18,400 bases of DNA from JBAZFF01 sp043815465 (GTDB taxonomy: Bacteria > Patescibacteriota > Minisyncoccia > Minisyncoccales > RBG-13-42-11): assembly GCA_043815465.1 (NCBI GenBank), contig JBDRIW010000010.1, positions 1-18,400 on the forward strand, written 5' to 3'. Below are positions 7,471 to 14,517 of the stretch, piece by piece. Position 1 is the stretch's first letter. Every line of letters begins with the position of its first letter. The translations under genes and the position numbers were made by a program. The notes under the pieces are model-generated. The model had not been told where the DNA came from. It saw only the letters and a program-made list of their open reading frames with translations, and made no database searches.

Positions 7471-7584
7471 AGACAATAAGTTCAAGTATACGTAATCAAA
7501 TACCTTAAATTTGATTTAAAGAAAAGGTAAGTAGAACGACTTAAAGTCATTAAAGGGTCGTTTTACTCGTCAATACATATTAAA
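7471..7584 (+). promoter_or_regulatory. Structured 5' leader of the CxxC gene
   Basis: Untranslated leader of about 114 nt. It contains CTTAAAT/ATTTAA around 7504-7520 and a 10-bp stem GTAGAACGAC (7531-7540) / GTCGTTTTAC (7557-7566) with one G-U pair and a 16-nt loop. An alternative short hairpin, GACTT-A-AAGTC (7538-7548), would compete with it. No Shine-Dalgarno sequence is visible before the ATG. This could be a cis-acting RNA element; it matches no riboswitch class I recognise. Confidence 0.5.
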
Positions 7585-7767
7585 ATGGATTTCAATAGAA
7601 ATTCCGGAAGAAATTTTGCTCCTAGACAAATGGTGCAGGGTGACTGGAAATGTTCAGAATGTGCAGTTGAAATAAAAGAATTGCCTTTCGAACCTGCTCC
7701 AGATAGACCTATCTACTGCAAAGATTGTTGGTCAAAGAAAAAACCTCAGAGAAGTTTCGACCGATAA
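7585..7767 (+). CDS. Small CxxC zinc-ribbon protein
   Basis: 60 residues with two CxxC pairs: CSEC at 23-26 and CKDC at 45-48, spaced by 18 residues, so probably one zinc-binding ribbon. A flexible N-terminus rich in Asn/Arg precedes it (MDFNRNSGRNFAPRQM), and the tail is basic (KKKPQRSFDR), suggesting nucleic-acid binding. Proteins of this type (zinc-ribbon domain, CxxC motif) are common and abundant in candidate-phyla genomes, but their function is unknown. It is the only plus-strand gene here and has its own strong promoter, a long structured leader and a strong terminator. That layout suggests a separately regulated, highly expressed gene. Confidence 0.85.
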   Translation: MDFNRNSGRNFAPRQMVQGDWKCSECAVEIKELPFEPAPDRPIYCKDCWSKKKPQRSFDR

Positions 7768-7779
7768 GTAAAGCAACAA

Positions 7780-7812
7780 AAAACCCCGCATATTCTGCGG
7801 GGTTTTTGTTTT
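7780..7812. terminator. Bidirectional intrinsic terminator
   Basis: Stem AAACCCCGCA / TGCGGGGTTT (7781-7790 / 7796-7805) with a TATTC loop and T-rich tails on both strands. It ends the plus-strand CxxC gene and the minus-strand engB-uvrD-xseA-xseB unit, which converge here. Confidence 0.92.
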
Positions 7813-7825
7813 ATTAAATATTTAA

Positions 7826-8053
7826 TTATTCGTCTTCTTCGCTAATATCTATTTCCTTTTTAATCTCCTTAAATTCATTCTCAATTGTTTTAAGTCTAAC
7901 TTTCCCTTCTTTAATAAGGATTGCTGCTTCCCTTACCTTTTTTAGCCCCTCTTCAACATCAACCTCTTCTTGAGTATCAAACCATTCAGCAATTTCAGCT
8001 AAACGTTTAAGATTATCATTTAAATTTTTTGTTTCTGTTTTTTCTTTAGCCAT
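7826..8053 (-). CDS. xseB: Exodeoxyribonuclease VII small subunit
   Basis: 75 residues, standard for XseB. Helical hairpin protein: NLNDNLKRLAEIAEWFDTQEEVDVEEGLKKVREAAILIKEGKVRLKTIENEFKEI fits the family pattern (LxxLExIVxxLExgxxxLeeslxxfexGxxLxxxCxxxLxxae). It partners XseA to degrade single-stranded DNA in both directions. It lies 46 nt after xseA, with a TATAAT at 8073-8078 in the gap that might provide extra local transcription. The acidic tail (DISEEDE) is common in the family. Confidence 0.9.
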   Translation of the reverse strand: MAKEKTETKNLNDNLKRLAEIAEWFDTQEEVDVEEGLKKVREAAILIKEGKVRLKTIENEFKEIKKEIDISEEDE

Positions 8054-8099
8054 AATTTTTAATTTTGTTAAAATTATAAAGAAGAATTTTAATTTTTCG

Positions 8100-9305
8100 C
8101 TATTTATTTTTATTTATATTTTTAATTTCTGATGTAATTTTTCCATCTACTAATTTAGTACATATTTTTTCACCAATTTTAACATCTTTTATTTCTCTAA
8201 CTATTTTACCATTAATACTAACGATACTGTACCCTAAACGAAGTTGCCTTTCTGGATTATTTAATAAAATAACCTTTTCTGCTTGATCTATTTTTTGGCC
8301 AACCATTATTAATAAAGATTTAAAATTAGATAAAAATTTAATTAATACTTCTTCTAGTTTTGTATCTGTAACTATTAAAATATTTTTAAAATTATTAAAT
8401 GAAATTTTTAGTTTATTTTCAATTTCTTTATAATTATCTAAAATCATTTCATAACGATCTATAATTTCTCTTTCGTATCGTTCAAAAAACAGTAAAGCTT
8501 GGTCCCATGATTTATTAAGCAGATTAGCCACAGCTGTGGGAGTAGATTCAGAAGCATCCGCTGCCATAGTAAGAAGCGGCACGTCTTTATCGTGACCTAT
8601 TCCAACAATTACAGGAAATGGAAGATTAATAATTTCCCTAACGAGTATCTCATTATTAAATGGTTGTAATGATTCTAAAGATCCCCCACCTCTTATAATA
8701 ACTAAAACATCTATATCTTTCTTCTTGAAAGTTTTGATAGCTGAAAGAAGATCTTTTATTGCTTCACTCCCCTCTACCCTAGAATCAATCATTTCAATCT
8801 TAAATCCGTATTTACCTATATTATTAAGAAAATCATGTATTACTGCCCCCTGTTTTGAAGTAATAACTCCTATTTTTTCAGGAAACATTGGAATTTCTTT
8901 CTTTCGTTTTTGATCAAAAATACCTTCCTTTTCTAATTTATTTTTCAATTCTTCATACGCTTTTTTTAAAGCTCCTTCTCCTCTTAATTCTATAGTTTCT
9001 GCTATAAAGCTAAATTTCCCACTTAAAGGATAAATATTAGGAAGACCTGATAAGATAACTTCTTTCCCCTCTTCAAGTTTTACTCCAGAAAGAGCATAAT
9101 TATTCTTCCAAACTATGCAATCTAAAACACTACCTCCTGATTTATCTTTAATAGAAAAATAAACATGTCCATTGCTTGAAATGGTTAATTTTGTAACTTC
9201 TCCAACTATTTTTACAGTTCCAATTTCTTTTAACTTTTTATTAAGAAATTCTATATATTCTGAAACTGAAAGAATGGAATCTAAATTTTCCTCACTTTTT
9301 CCCAT
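8100..9305 (-). CDS. xseA: Exodeoxyribonuclease VII large subunit
   Basis: 401 residues (family 400-450). The N-terminal OB-fold for single-stranded DNA binding covers about 10-105 (LSVSEYIEFLNKKLKEIG, GHVYFSIKDKSGGSVLDCIVW). The catalytic domain includes PEKIGVITSKQGAVIHDFLNNI, VLVIIRGGGSLESLQPFN, PVIVGIGHDKDVPLLTMAADASESTPTAVA, followed by a coiled-coil region (about 265-345) and the C-terminal LGYSIV segment. With XseB it forms exonuclease VII, which trims single-stranded DNA in mismatch repair and recombination. It starts 14 nt after the helicase stop and is part of a DNA-processing operon. Confidence 0.95.
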   Translation of the reverse strand: MGKSEENLDSILSVSEYIEFLNKKLKEIGTVKIVGEVTKLTISSNGHVYFSIKDKSGGSVLDCIVWKNNYALSGVKLEEGKEVILSGLPNIYPLSGKFSFIAETIELRGEGALKKAYEELKNKLEKEGIFDQKRKKEIPMFPEKIGVITSKQGAVIHDFLNNIGKYGFKIEMIDSRVEGSEAIKDLLSAIKTFKKKDIDVLVIIRGGGSLESLQPFNNEILVREIINLPFPVIVGIGHDKDVPLLTMAADASESTPTAVANLLNKSWDQALLFFERYEREIIDRYEMILDNYKEIENKLKISFNNFKNILIVTDTKLEEVLIKFLSNFKSLLIMVGQKIDQAEKVILLNNPERQLRLGYSIVSINGKIVREIKDVKIGEKICTKLVDGKITSEIKNINKNK

Positions 9306-9319
9306 ATTAATAAATACTA

Positions 9320-12300
9320 CTATCTTTGAGCAAAATCACAAATATCTTTAAAATCACAAAATCCACATTGCCATCCAGGAGTAGCTTTAAAATTACTTTT
9401 TTTAATGTTTTCTATAGCTAATATTATTTTTTCCTTAAGTTTTTCTTTATCTTTGTCTGATCCCAAAAAAGAAGCTTTCTTTCCATCATTTAAGTATTCA
9501 TAAATAAGTTCTTTGGGTTTTAGTTTTAAAATCTCTTCAGCTGCTATTTGATAAATTAATAACTGCTCTTTGTCTTCTGCTATTAATTTTTCTTTTGATT
9601 TTCCTGTTTTATAATCAATAATTGCTACTCCCCCCTCTTTTTCATCAATTCTATCTATTACTCCATATATAGTATTTTCTCCTATTTTTAAATTAAATGG
9701 CAACTCTAAGGATAGAGAACTATTTATTTTTAAGATCTTGGGAGGGTCATTTATAAATTCTTTATAAAAATTCTTAACTATTTTTTTGCCTAATTCATAA
9801 TATTCATTCTTCTGACTTTTATTTTCATACCACTCTCCTATCCAATTTTTTTCATAAATTTCCAACAAAAATTTAAGGCTGAAAAAAATATTTTTTTTAA
9901 TAGTTTTTGATTCTTTTTCTTGAAAACCAAACAAATCACTTTGTTTATTGTTTTCATTCACTTCCTTTAAGAAACTATAAAAAGTATTATGCATTGTTTT
10001 TCCAAAAGAAAATACAGCTTTCCCTCTAATAGGAACTTTCAGAATAAAGTTAAATTTATATTGTAATGGACATTTTTCAAAAGCAGCTAATTGAGAAAAA
10101 GAAAAATGTGCTGGAATATATTTTAATTCTACTTTTCTTTTATTGTCTAATTTTTTATCAAAAGATGGTTTAAATAATTCATTTTTTGATTTTAAATTTT
10201 TATTTTCTACTTTATCCTTATACCCCATTTCTATTAAAAATCTAGATAATTTTTTCTTTCTAGCTAATCCATAATCTTCGGATGAGGTGAAATAAAGCTC
10301 TTTTTTCGCTCTAGTCATAGCTACATAACAAATTCTCCTTTCTTCTTGTAGATGAACATCTCCCGTTGGTTTTATATCTTTAATTAACTCTTCTGGAAGA
10401 TCTATTAAATCCTTTCTTTCAATCGTTGGGAATCTCTTATCTACCATATTAACTAAAAAGACATATTTAAATTCTAATCCCTTAGCTCCATGGATAGTCA
10501 TCACCTTGATCATGTCTGGCCCCTGTTCAGGATCAAATTCAAGCTTTCCTTCTTCTCCAGATTCTATTTCAAAAGTTATTTCCTCTATAAAATTTCTCAA
10601 ATTAGGTTCCATAGTAGACTCTTCAAATTCTTTTATTCTCTTATAAAATTGATTAAGAATATCTATTTGTTCTTTATCGTCTTTGAATATTAAATATTTT
10701 AAATAACCTGAATCTTCTAAAAAAGATAATAATATTTCAGAAACAATTTTCTCTCTAGAAAGGTTGGTATGTTTTTTAATTAAACTAATAATAAAACTTA
10801 TTTTTTCTTGAGTTTTTGTGGAAATACCAGAAATCAAAGAAAGTTCTTCTATAGCTTCGTAGATAGATATTGTTTTACGACGACTATATTGAGTAATCTT
10901 TACTATGTCTTCGTATGGTATTTCTAAAAAAGGTAAATTCAAAAGCCTATAAACTGCAATACTTTCATGATAATTATCTAAAATCTTAAAATAAGAAATG
11001 ATATCTAAAATAATTGATTTAGAATAAAGACCCTTGGAAGCTAAAAATTGATATGGTAACCCAGCTCTCTCTAAGGCTTTTGTAAAAGAATTTGCAGCAC
11101 TGTTTGCTCTAATTAAAATAGCAATATCATTATAATTAGCTTGCTTATCCTTTTTTAAAATTTCTAATATCTTTTTAATTGTTTGTCCAACCTCTTCATC
11201 TAGATTTTTAGCATTTATATGCTCGATTATTCCCTTATCAGTATTATCAGCAATTAATTTTTTATTTATTTTATTAATATATTCTAACCTATCAGGATCA
11301 TTGGCTTTTATAAACTTATAAGATAAATCTAAAATATCTTGAACTGATCTATAATTTTTGACTAAAGAGATTTGTTTCGCTTTGGGGAAATCTTTATTAA
11401 ATTGAAGAATATTGCTGTAAGATGCGCCCCTCCATCTATAAACTGAATTATGTACTACAATTCCATTAGCTATAAAATTATGTGTTTTATTGATTTCCAA
11501 ATCATACACTTTTAAATTTTTATACGTTCTTTTGATAGAAATTATTTTATCGTAAATTATCTCATTATCTTTTCTTACAGGAAGATAATGACCCAAAACT
11601 ATATTCTTAGCTGGCATAATTAAAGCCATGGAATTCCTAACATTACTGGTTGATGTTCTGTATTTACTCGCTACATTAAATTTATGCTCTAAAAATCCCC
11701 CAGTGATTTTTTTGAGCCTTATTGCTTCCGCCTCTAGTTTGGCAATATTATCATTTTCTATGTTTATTCTCCATCCTTCTTTTATTTTTTGTGGATTATA
11801 TCCTGCTATCTTTAATTTTTTAATGGTATCTAAGCATGAAGTTTGCATGTAAATACGATGAATAATTTGTCCGTTTAAAAGAAGATATTTACCTTTTTTT
11901 ATATGACTTTTGCTGCGATATTTTCTAGAACACATTTGAAGATTAATTATTACTCTTGAGCTATTCCCTCTTTTTACGCCATCTAGACAATAATGATGAG
12001 AATTTATATCTATATTTAAATCTTCAGCTAATTTTTGTACATTTTTTTCAACTCGTAATTCTCTATAAAGATTAATCAACGAAATACCTTTAATAACAGT
12101 ATTATGACGTTCTTTAAAACAACTGGTCGGTATGCCATATTTCAAAGACCAGAGAGTTTCGTAATATCGAGCTTCTTTATCACTGTTAAAGGCTCTCAAC
12201 GCCAGAATTTTATCTGCTGATCGTTCTAATCTAAGTCGAAGCATTAGATCGTCTGTCACCCCAATTCTCCACCCTAAATTTTTACGAAACATTAAATAAA

Positions 12301-13375
12301 CATAATGATAATCTGCTTTTGATGTTCTTGGAACACAACAAAATAATTTATGATTATCAGTTACCTCTAAATAATTACTGCTTTCTGTTTTTATTTTTAT
12401 TATTTGAACTTTTTTTTGATTTACAAAAATATTATTTACTTTAGCAATACCGATATGACCCCTTCCAACTGCTGTTAATACATCATCATTTTTTTTTATA
12501 TCTTTTATGTATCTTTTTTTTATTTTTCCGTTATCTAAAATATCAATTTTTGATTTACCGGGCAAACACTGATCATCGTCTGCGCAAACCGTAAGATTGT
12601 TTTTAGGCGCAGCTAATATCTTAATTAATTCATATTGAGAACGATTAGTATCTTGAAACTCATCCACTAAAATATATTTAAACTTTTTTCTATATTTTTC
12701 TAAAATTAGAGGTCTTTCCTTAAATAATTTAAGACAATAATTTATAAGATCACCAAAATCTAAATAACTATTCTCTAAAAGCAATCTCTGATAAACATGA
12801 AAAGCATTTGCCACTTCATTTATTCTTTCTGTTTCCTGATTTTCTGGCGCATCATCTCTAGTTTTTAATTTATCGGCGTACTCCAGATAATCTTTAGGAT
12901 AAATTTCTTGATCTTTACAATGAGAAAAATGAGAGATTAAGGTCTGAATCAATTTAGTCGGATTTCCCATTGACTTATAATAATTAAGATCAAATTTATC
13001 TAAATTATGACGCACTAGAAGCCAACCTGCTGATGGATCTAAGATTTTAAAGTCAGCTGGTAATCCAATATCTAAAGCATGATCTCTTAAAATCCTTTCA
13101 CAAAAAGAATGAAAAGTTAAAATCCATAGATCAACATAACCATAAGGCAGAAGATTATCAACTCTTTCTTCCATCTCTCCTGCTGCTTTTTCTGTAAACG
13201 TAACAGCTAATATCTCTTCTGGCTTAGTTAGTTCCTTTTCTATTAAATAAGCAATTCTTTGAGTAATAACTGTTGTTTTCCCAGTTCCCGCCCCTGCCAC
13301 TATTAAAAGCGGGCCCCCTTCATGAACCACTGCTTCTTTTTGTTCTTTGTTTAAGTTTTTTAAATCTAAAGCCAT
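9320..13375 (-). CDS. UvrD/PcrA-family helicase fused to an AddB-like nuclease, interrupted by an intein
   Basis: 1351 residues as translated, 977 after removal of the intein (residues 270-643). Superfamily 1A motifs: LNKEQKEAV and AGAGTGKTT (24-35), TFTEKAAGEM, LTFHSFCERIL, Walker B ILVDEFQDTN (235-244), motif III ADDDQ/SVYRWRGA split by the intein, VKNYRS (672-677), VMTIHGAKGLEF (958-969), EERRICYVAMTRAKKELY. The C-terminal RecB/AddB-type PD-(D/E)XK nuclease has D1241, D1254 and K1256 (GVIDRID, DYKTGK) and cysteines C1102, C1337, C1340 and C1346 arranged as in the 4Fe-4S cluster of AddB. It probably unwinds and resects DNA ends in repair. It starts 9 nt after engB and precedes xseA. Confidence 0.95.
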   Translation of the reverse strand: MALDLKNLNKEQKEAVVHEGGPLLIVAGAGTGKTTVITQRIAYLIEKELTKPEEILAVTFTEKAAGEMEERVDNLLPYGYVDLWILTFHSFCERILRDHALDIGLPADFKILDPSAGWLLVRHNLDKFDLNYYKSMGNPTKLIQTLISHFSHCKDQEIYPKDYLEYADKLKTRDDAPENQETERINEVANAFHVYQRLLLENSYLDFGDLINYCLKLFKERPLILEKYRKKFKYILVDEFQDTNRSQYELIKILAAPKNNLTVCADDDQCLPGKSKIDILDNGKIKKRYIKDIKKNDDVLTAVGRGHIGIAKVNNIFVNQKKVQIIKIKTESSNYLEVTDNHKLFCCVPRTSKADYHYVYLMFRKNLGWRIGVTDDLMLRLRLERSADKILALRAFNSDKEARYYETLWSLKYGIPTSCFKERHNTVIKGISLINLYRELRVEKNVQKLAEDLNIDINSHHYCLDGVKRGNSSRVIINLQMCSRKYRSKSHIKKGKYLLLNGQIIHRIYMQTSCLDTIKKLKIAGYNPQKIKEGWRINIENDNIAKLEAEAIRLKKITGGFLEHKFNVASKYRTSTSNVRNSMALIMPAKNIVLGHYLPVRKDNEIIYDKIISIKRTYKNLKVYDLEINKTHNFIANGIVVHNSVYRWRGASYSNILQFNKDFPKAKQISLVKNYRSVQDILDLSYKFIKANDPDRLEYINKINKKLIADNTDKGIIEHINAKNLDEEVGQTIKKILEILKKDKQANYNDIAILIRANSAANSFTKALERAGLPYQFLASKGLYSKSIILDIISYFKILDNYHESIAVYRLLNLPFLEIPYEDIVKITQYSRRKTISIYEAIEELSLISGISTKTQEKISFIISLIKKHTNLSREKIVSEILLSFLEDSGYLKYLIFKDDKEQIDILNQFYKRIKEFEESTMEPNLRNFIEEITFEIESGEEGKLEFDPEQGPDMIKVMTIHGAKGLEFKYVFLVNMVDKRFPTIERKDLIDLPEELIKDIKPTGDVHLQEERRICYVAMTRAKKELYFTSSEDYGLARKKKLSRFLIEMGYKDKVENKNLKSKNELFKPSFDKKLDNKRKVELKYIPAHFSFSQLAAFEKCPLQYKFNFILKVPIRGKAVFSFGKTMHNTFYSFLKEVNENNKQSDLFGFQEKESKTIKKNIFFSLKFLLEIYEKNWIGEWYENKSQKNEYYELGKKIVKNFYKEFINDPPKILKINSSLSLELPFNLKIGENTIYGVIDRIDEKEGGVAIIDYKTGKSKEKLIAEDKEQLLIYQIAAEEILKLKPKELIYEYLNDGKKASFLGSDKDKEKLKEKIILAIENIKKSNFKATPGWQCGFCDFKDICDFAQR
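11447..12568 (-). mobile_element. In-frame intein in helicase motif III with a GIY-YIG-like domain
   Basis: 374-residue intein (residues 270-643 of the precursor). It begins with Cys (CLPGKSKIDI, block A), has block B as EVTDNHKLFC and blocks F/G as KVYDLEINKTHNFIANGIVVHN, ending His-Asn before a Ser +1 extein residue. All splice-junction residues are present, so splicing is expected. The insertion splits ADDDQ from SVYRWRGA, a highly conserved ATPase site. Between blocks B and F there is no LAGLIDADG. Instead, residues about 356-425 read YVYLM...GWRIGVTDDLMLRLRLER...KEARYYETLWSLKYGIP, resembling GIY-YIG nucleases (Y360, R380/R382, E406 as catalytic candidates). A further basic stretch (about 460-560) may bind DNA. 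Intein call firm; nuclease class tentative. Confidence 0.93.
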
Positions 13376-13384
13376 TTAATTGTT

Positions 13385-13960
13385 TTATAAAAAACTAGCA
13401 ATTATTTGAATTAATTCATCTTTTCCTTCATTTGTTTTAGCTGAATATCCTAAAACAGGCATATCTTTCACCTCTTTTTGAATTAAAGAAAGTTGTTCTT
13501 CTCTAGACATTTTACCTAATTTATCAATTTTATTTGCAACAATAATAATTTGATGTTTATTTCTCTCAAGAGTCTTTATCATCTCTCGATCAAGTTCAGT
13601 TAAACCAACCTTAGAATCGATAATTAAAAATACTGCCTTAGGTCTTTCGTTAGAAAATTCTACATACCAAAAAATCCTTTTAATCATTTTATTACGCTCT
13701 GATATAGAACGTTTTGCATATCCATATCCAGGAAAATCTACAAAATAAAAAGAATTATTAATTTTGAAAAAATTAGCTTCACGCGTTTTTCCTGGCAACT
13801 TACTTATCTTTACAAGATCTTTTTTTCCAACTAAAGAATTTATAACACTTGATTTCCCCGCGTTAGAACGTCCAAAAAAAGCAACATGTGGTAAGTTGTC
13901 TTTTAAGCCATAATCATCCCCGATAACACCTTTAATAAATTCTGATTTGGTTATTTTCAT
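13385..13960 (-). CDS. ysxC: Ribosome-biogenesis GTPase YsxC/EngB (YihA)
   Basis: 191 residues from the ATG at 13958-13960. Essential-type Era-like GTPase needed for late large-subunit assembly. Motifs, numbered from this start: G1 GRSNAGKSS (30-38), the G2-region KLPGKTREANFF, G3 DFPGYGYA (about 74-81), G4 NKIDK and G5 SAK. The open frame extends 11 codons further to a TTG at 13993, but those codons lie in the terminator hairpin and the family starts at MKITxSEF, so the ATG is preferred. AAAGAG upstream may act as a weak ribosome site. It is followed by the helicase gene after 9 nt. Confidence 0.95.
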   Translation of the reverse strand: MKITKSEFIKGVIGDDYGLKDNLPHVAFFGRSNAGKSSVINSLVGKKDLVKISKLPGKTREANFFKINNSFYFVDFPGYGYAKRSISERNKMIKRIFWYVEFSNERPKAVFLIIDSKVGLTELDREMIKTLERNKHQIIIVANKIDKLGKMSREEQLSLIQKEVKDMPVLGYSAKTNEGKDELIQIIASFL

Positions 13961-13971
13961 AGTTCTCTTTG

Positions 13972-13980
13972 ATTCTACCA
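13972..13980 (-). promoter_or_regulatory. Possible extended -10 promoter of the engB operon
   Basis: TGGTAGAAT (extended -10, TAGAAT at 13972-13977) lies 11 nt before the engB ATG, immediately after the terminator T run. No good -35 is seen. It would give a leader of only about 5 nt. Confidence 0.4.
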
Positions 13981-14006
13981 AAAAACCGCCCAAAGGGCGA
14001 TTTTTT
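13980..14006. terminator. Short hairpin terminator upstream of engB
   Basis: CGCCC / GGGCG stem (13987-13991 / 13995-13999) with an AAA loop and T6 on both strands. On the minus strand it would end the transcript of the 91-residue membrane gene before engB. The stem is short but GC-only. Confidence 0.6.
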
Positions 14007-14104
14007 AAAATATTACTAGCTGCCGAGATGGGACCATGTTGGAACCTTTTTAATTAATAAATAATTTTTAATACTTAAACCGGATGAGATCCATTGAAAA
14101 ATTA

Positions 14105-14380
14105 CTAACTTGCAGAGAAACAAGTCATTAATCCTTTTAAGACTAAAAACGCTGAAATTATTATAGTTGGAATTAGGGTTAAAGAAAAACCAAATAAAGA
14201 AATTACTAAAAGAACTCCAACTATAATATCTAAGATACTAGCTATGTCTTTTATAAAAATAAGACCTTTAAATATTAAATAAGAAGCACAAACAATAATT
14301 AACCACAAAGGAACAGTGATTTTAATTACAGCTATAAGTACTCCCGCAGAGATTAAATCTAATAATCCTAAAATAATCAT
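14105..14380 (-). CDS. Small hydrophobic membrane protein, unknown function
   Basis: 91 residues, almost entirely hydrophobic, with three or four membrane segments (about 2-18, 22-41, 48-65, 68-86): GLLDLISAGVLIAVI, WLIIVCASYLIFKGLIFI, LDIIVGVLLVISLFGFSLTLIPTIIISAFLVLKGL. The two related pieces YLIFKGL and FLVLKGL hint at an internal repeat of two hairpins. I do not recognise the family. It is flanked by non-coding stretches of about 140 nt, carries its own extended -10 promoter and ends before the hairpin at 13980-14006, so it is probably a single-gene unit. Confidence 0.75.
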   Translation of the reverse strand: MIILGLLDLISAGVLIAVIKITVPLWLIIVCASYLIFKGLIFIKDIASILDIIVGVLLVISLFGFSLTLIPTIIISAFLVLKGLMTCFSAS

Positions 14381-14386
14381 ATTTTA

Positions 14387-14395
14387 ATTATATCA
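14387..14395 (-). promoter_or_regulatory. Extended -10 promoter of the 91-residue membrane gene, leaderless type
   Basis: TGATATAAT (perfect TGn-TATAAT; hexamer 14387-14392) followed by exactly 6 nt and the ATG. There is no ribosome site, so the mRNA is predicted to start at the initiation codon. Confidence 0.65.
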
Positions 14396-14517
14396 AAAAA
14401 CTATTTAGATAGCGACTTTTTAAAAAATAGCTGTGTACCTCAGTTCTGAACCCCAGTTTCAAAGGGGTTTTGGGCAATTTTAGCCGTGTTCCATTTAGGG
14501 CGTCTCGGTCGGGGGTT
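14396..14517. other. Non-coding gap with a weak hairpin and a short repeat
   Basis: About 120 nt between two minus-strand genes. It holds an AACCCC/GGGGTT stem (14449-14454 / 14464-14469, 9-nt loop) and GGCGTCTCGGTC at 14499-14510. The latter recurs with one change (GGCATCTCGGTC) at 15637-15648, on the other side of the 356-residue gene. A shorter related inverted copy is at 14022-14031. The stretch is richer in G+C than the neighbouring DNA. Confidence 0.4.

Noticed and set aside
11628..11852. Plus-strand open frames of 60-90 codons (also at 1413, 4198, 5446, 6965, 8725, 10490, 14765, 15403 and 18041)
   Set aside because: Nearly all lie opposite strong minus-strand genes (6965-7147 partly over the panD-FKBP gap) and encode low-complexity or hydrophobic products with no recognisable domain. 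They are shadows.
9320..13375. Frameshift or gene fusion explaining the oversized helicase
   Set aside because: The extra 374 residues begin and end with intein splice blocks and the reading frame is continuous, so an intein explains the length.
13961..13993. N-terminal extension of engB starting at a TTG
   Set aside because: The extra 11 codons lie in a terminator hairpin and its T run, and the family begins at MKITxSEF. The ATG at 13958-13960 is the better start.
14449..14469. AACCCC/GGGGTT hairpin as a terminator of the 356-residue gene
   Set aside because: The stem is only 6 bp with a 9-nt loop, and no T run follows on the minus strand.
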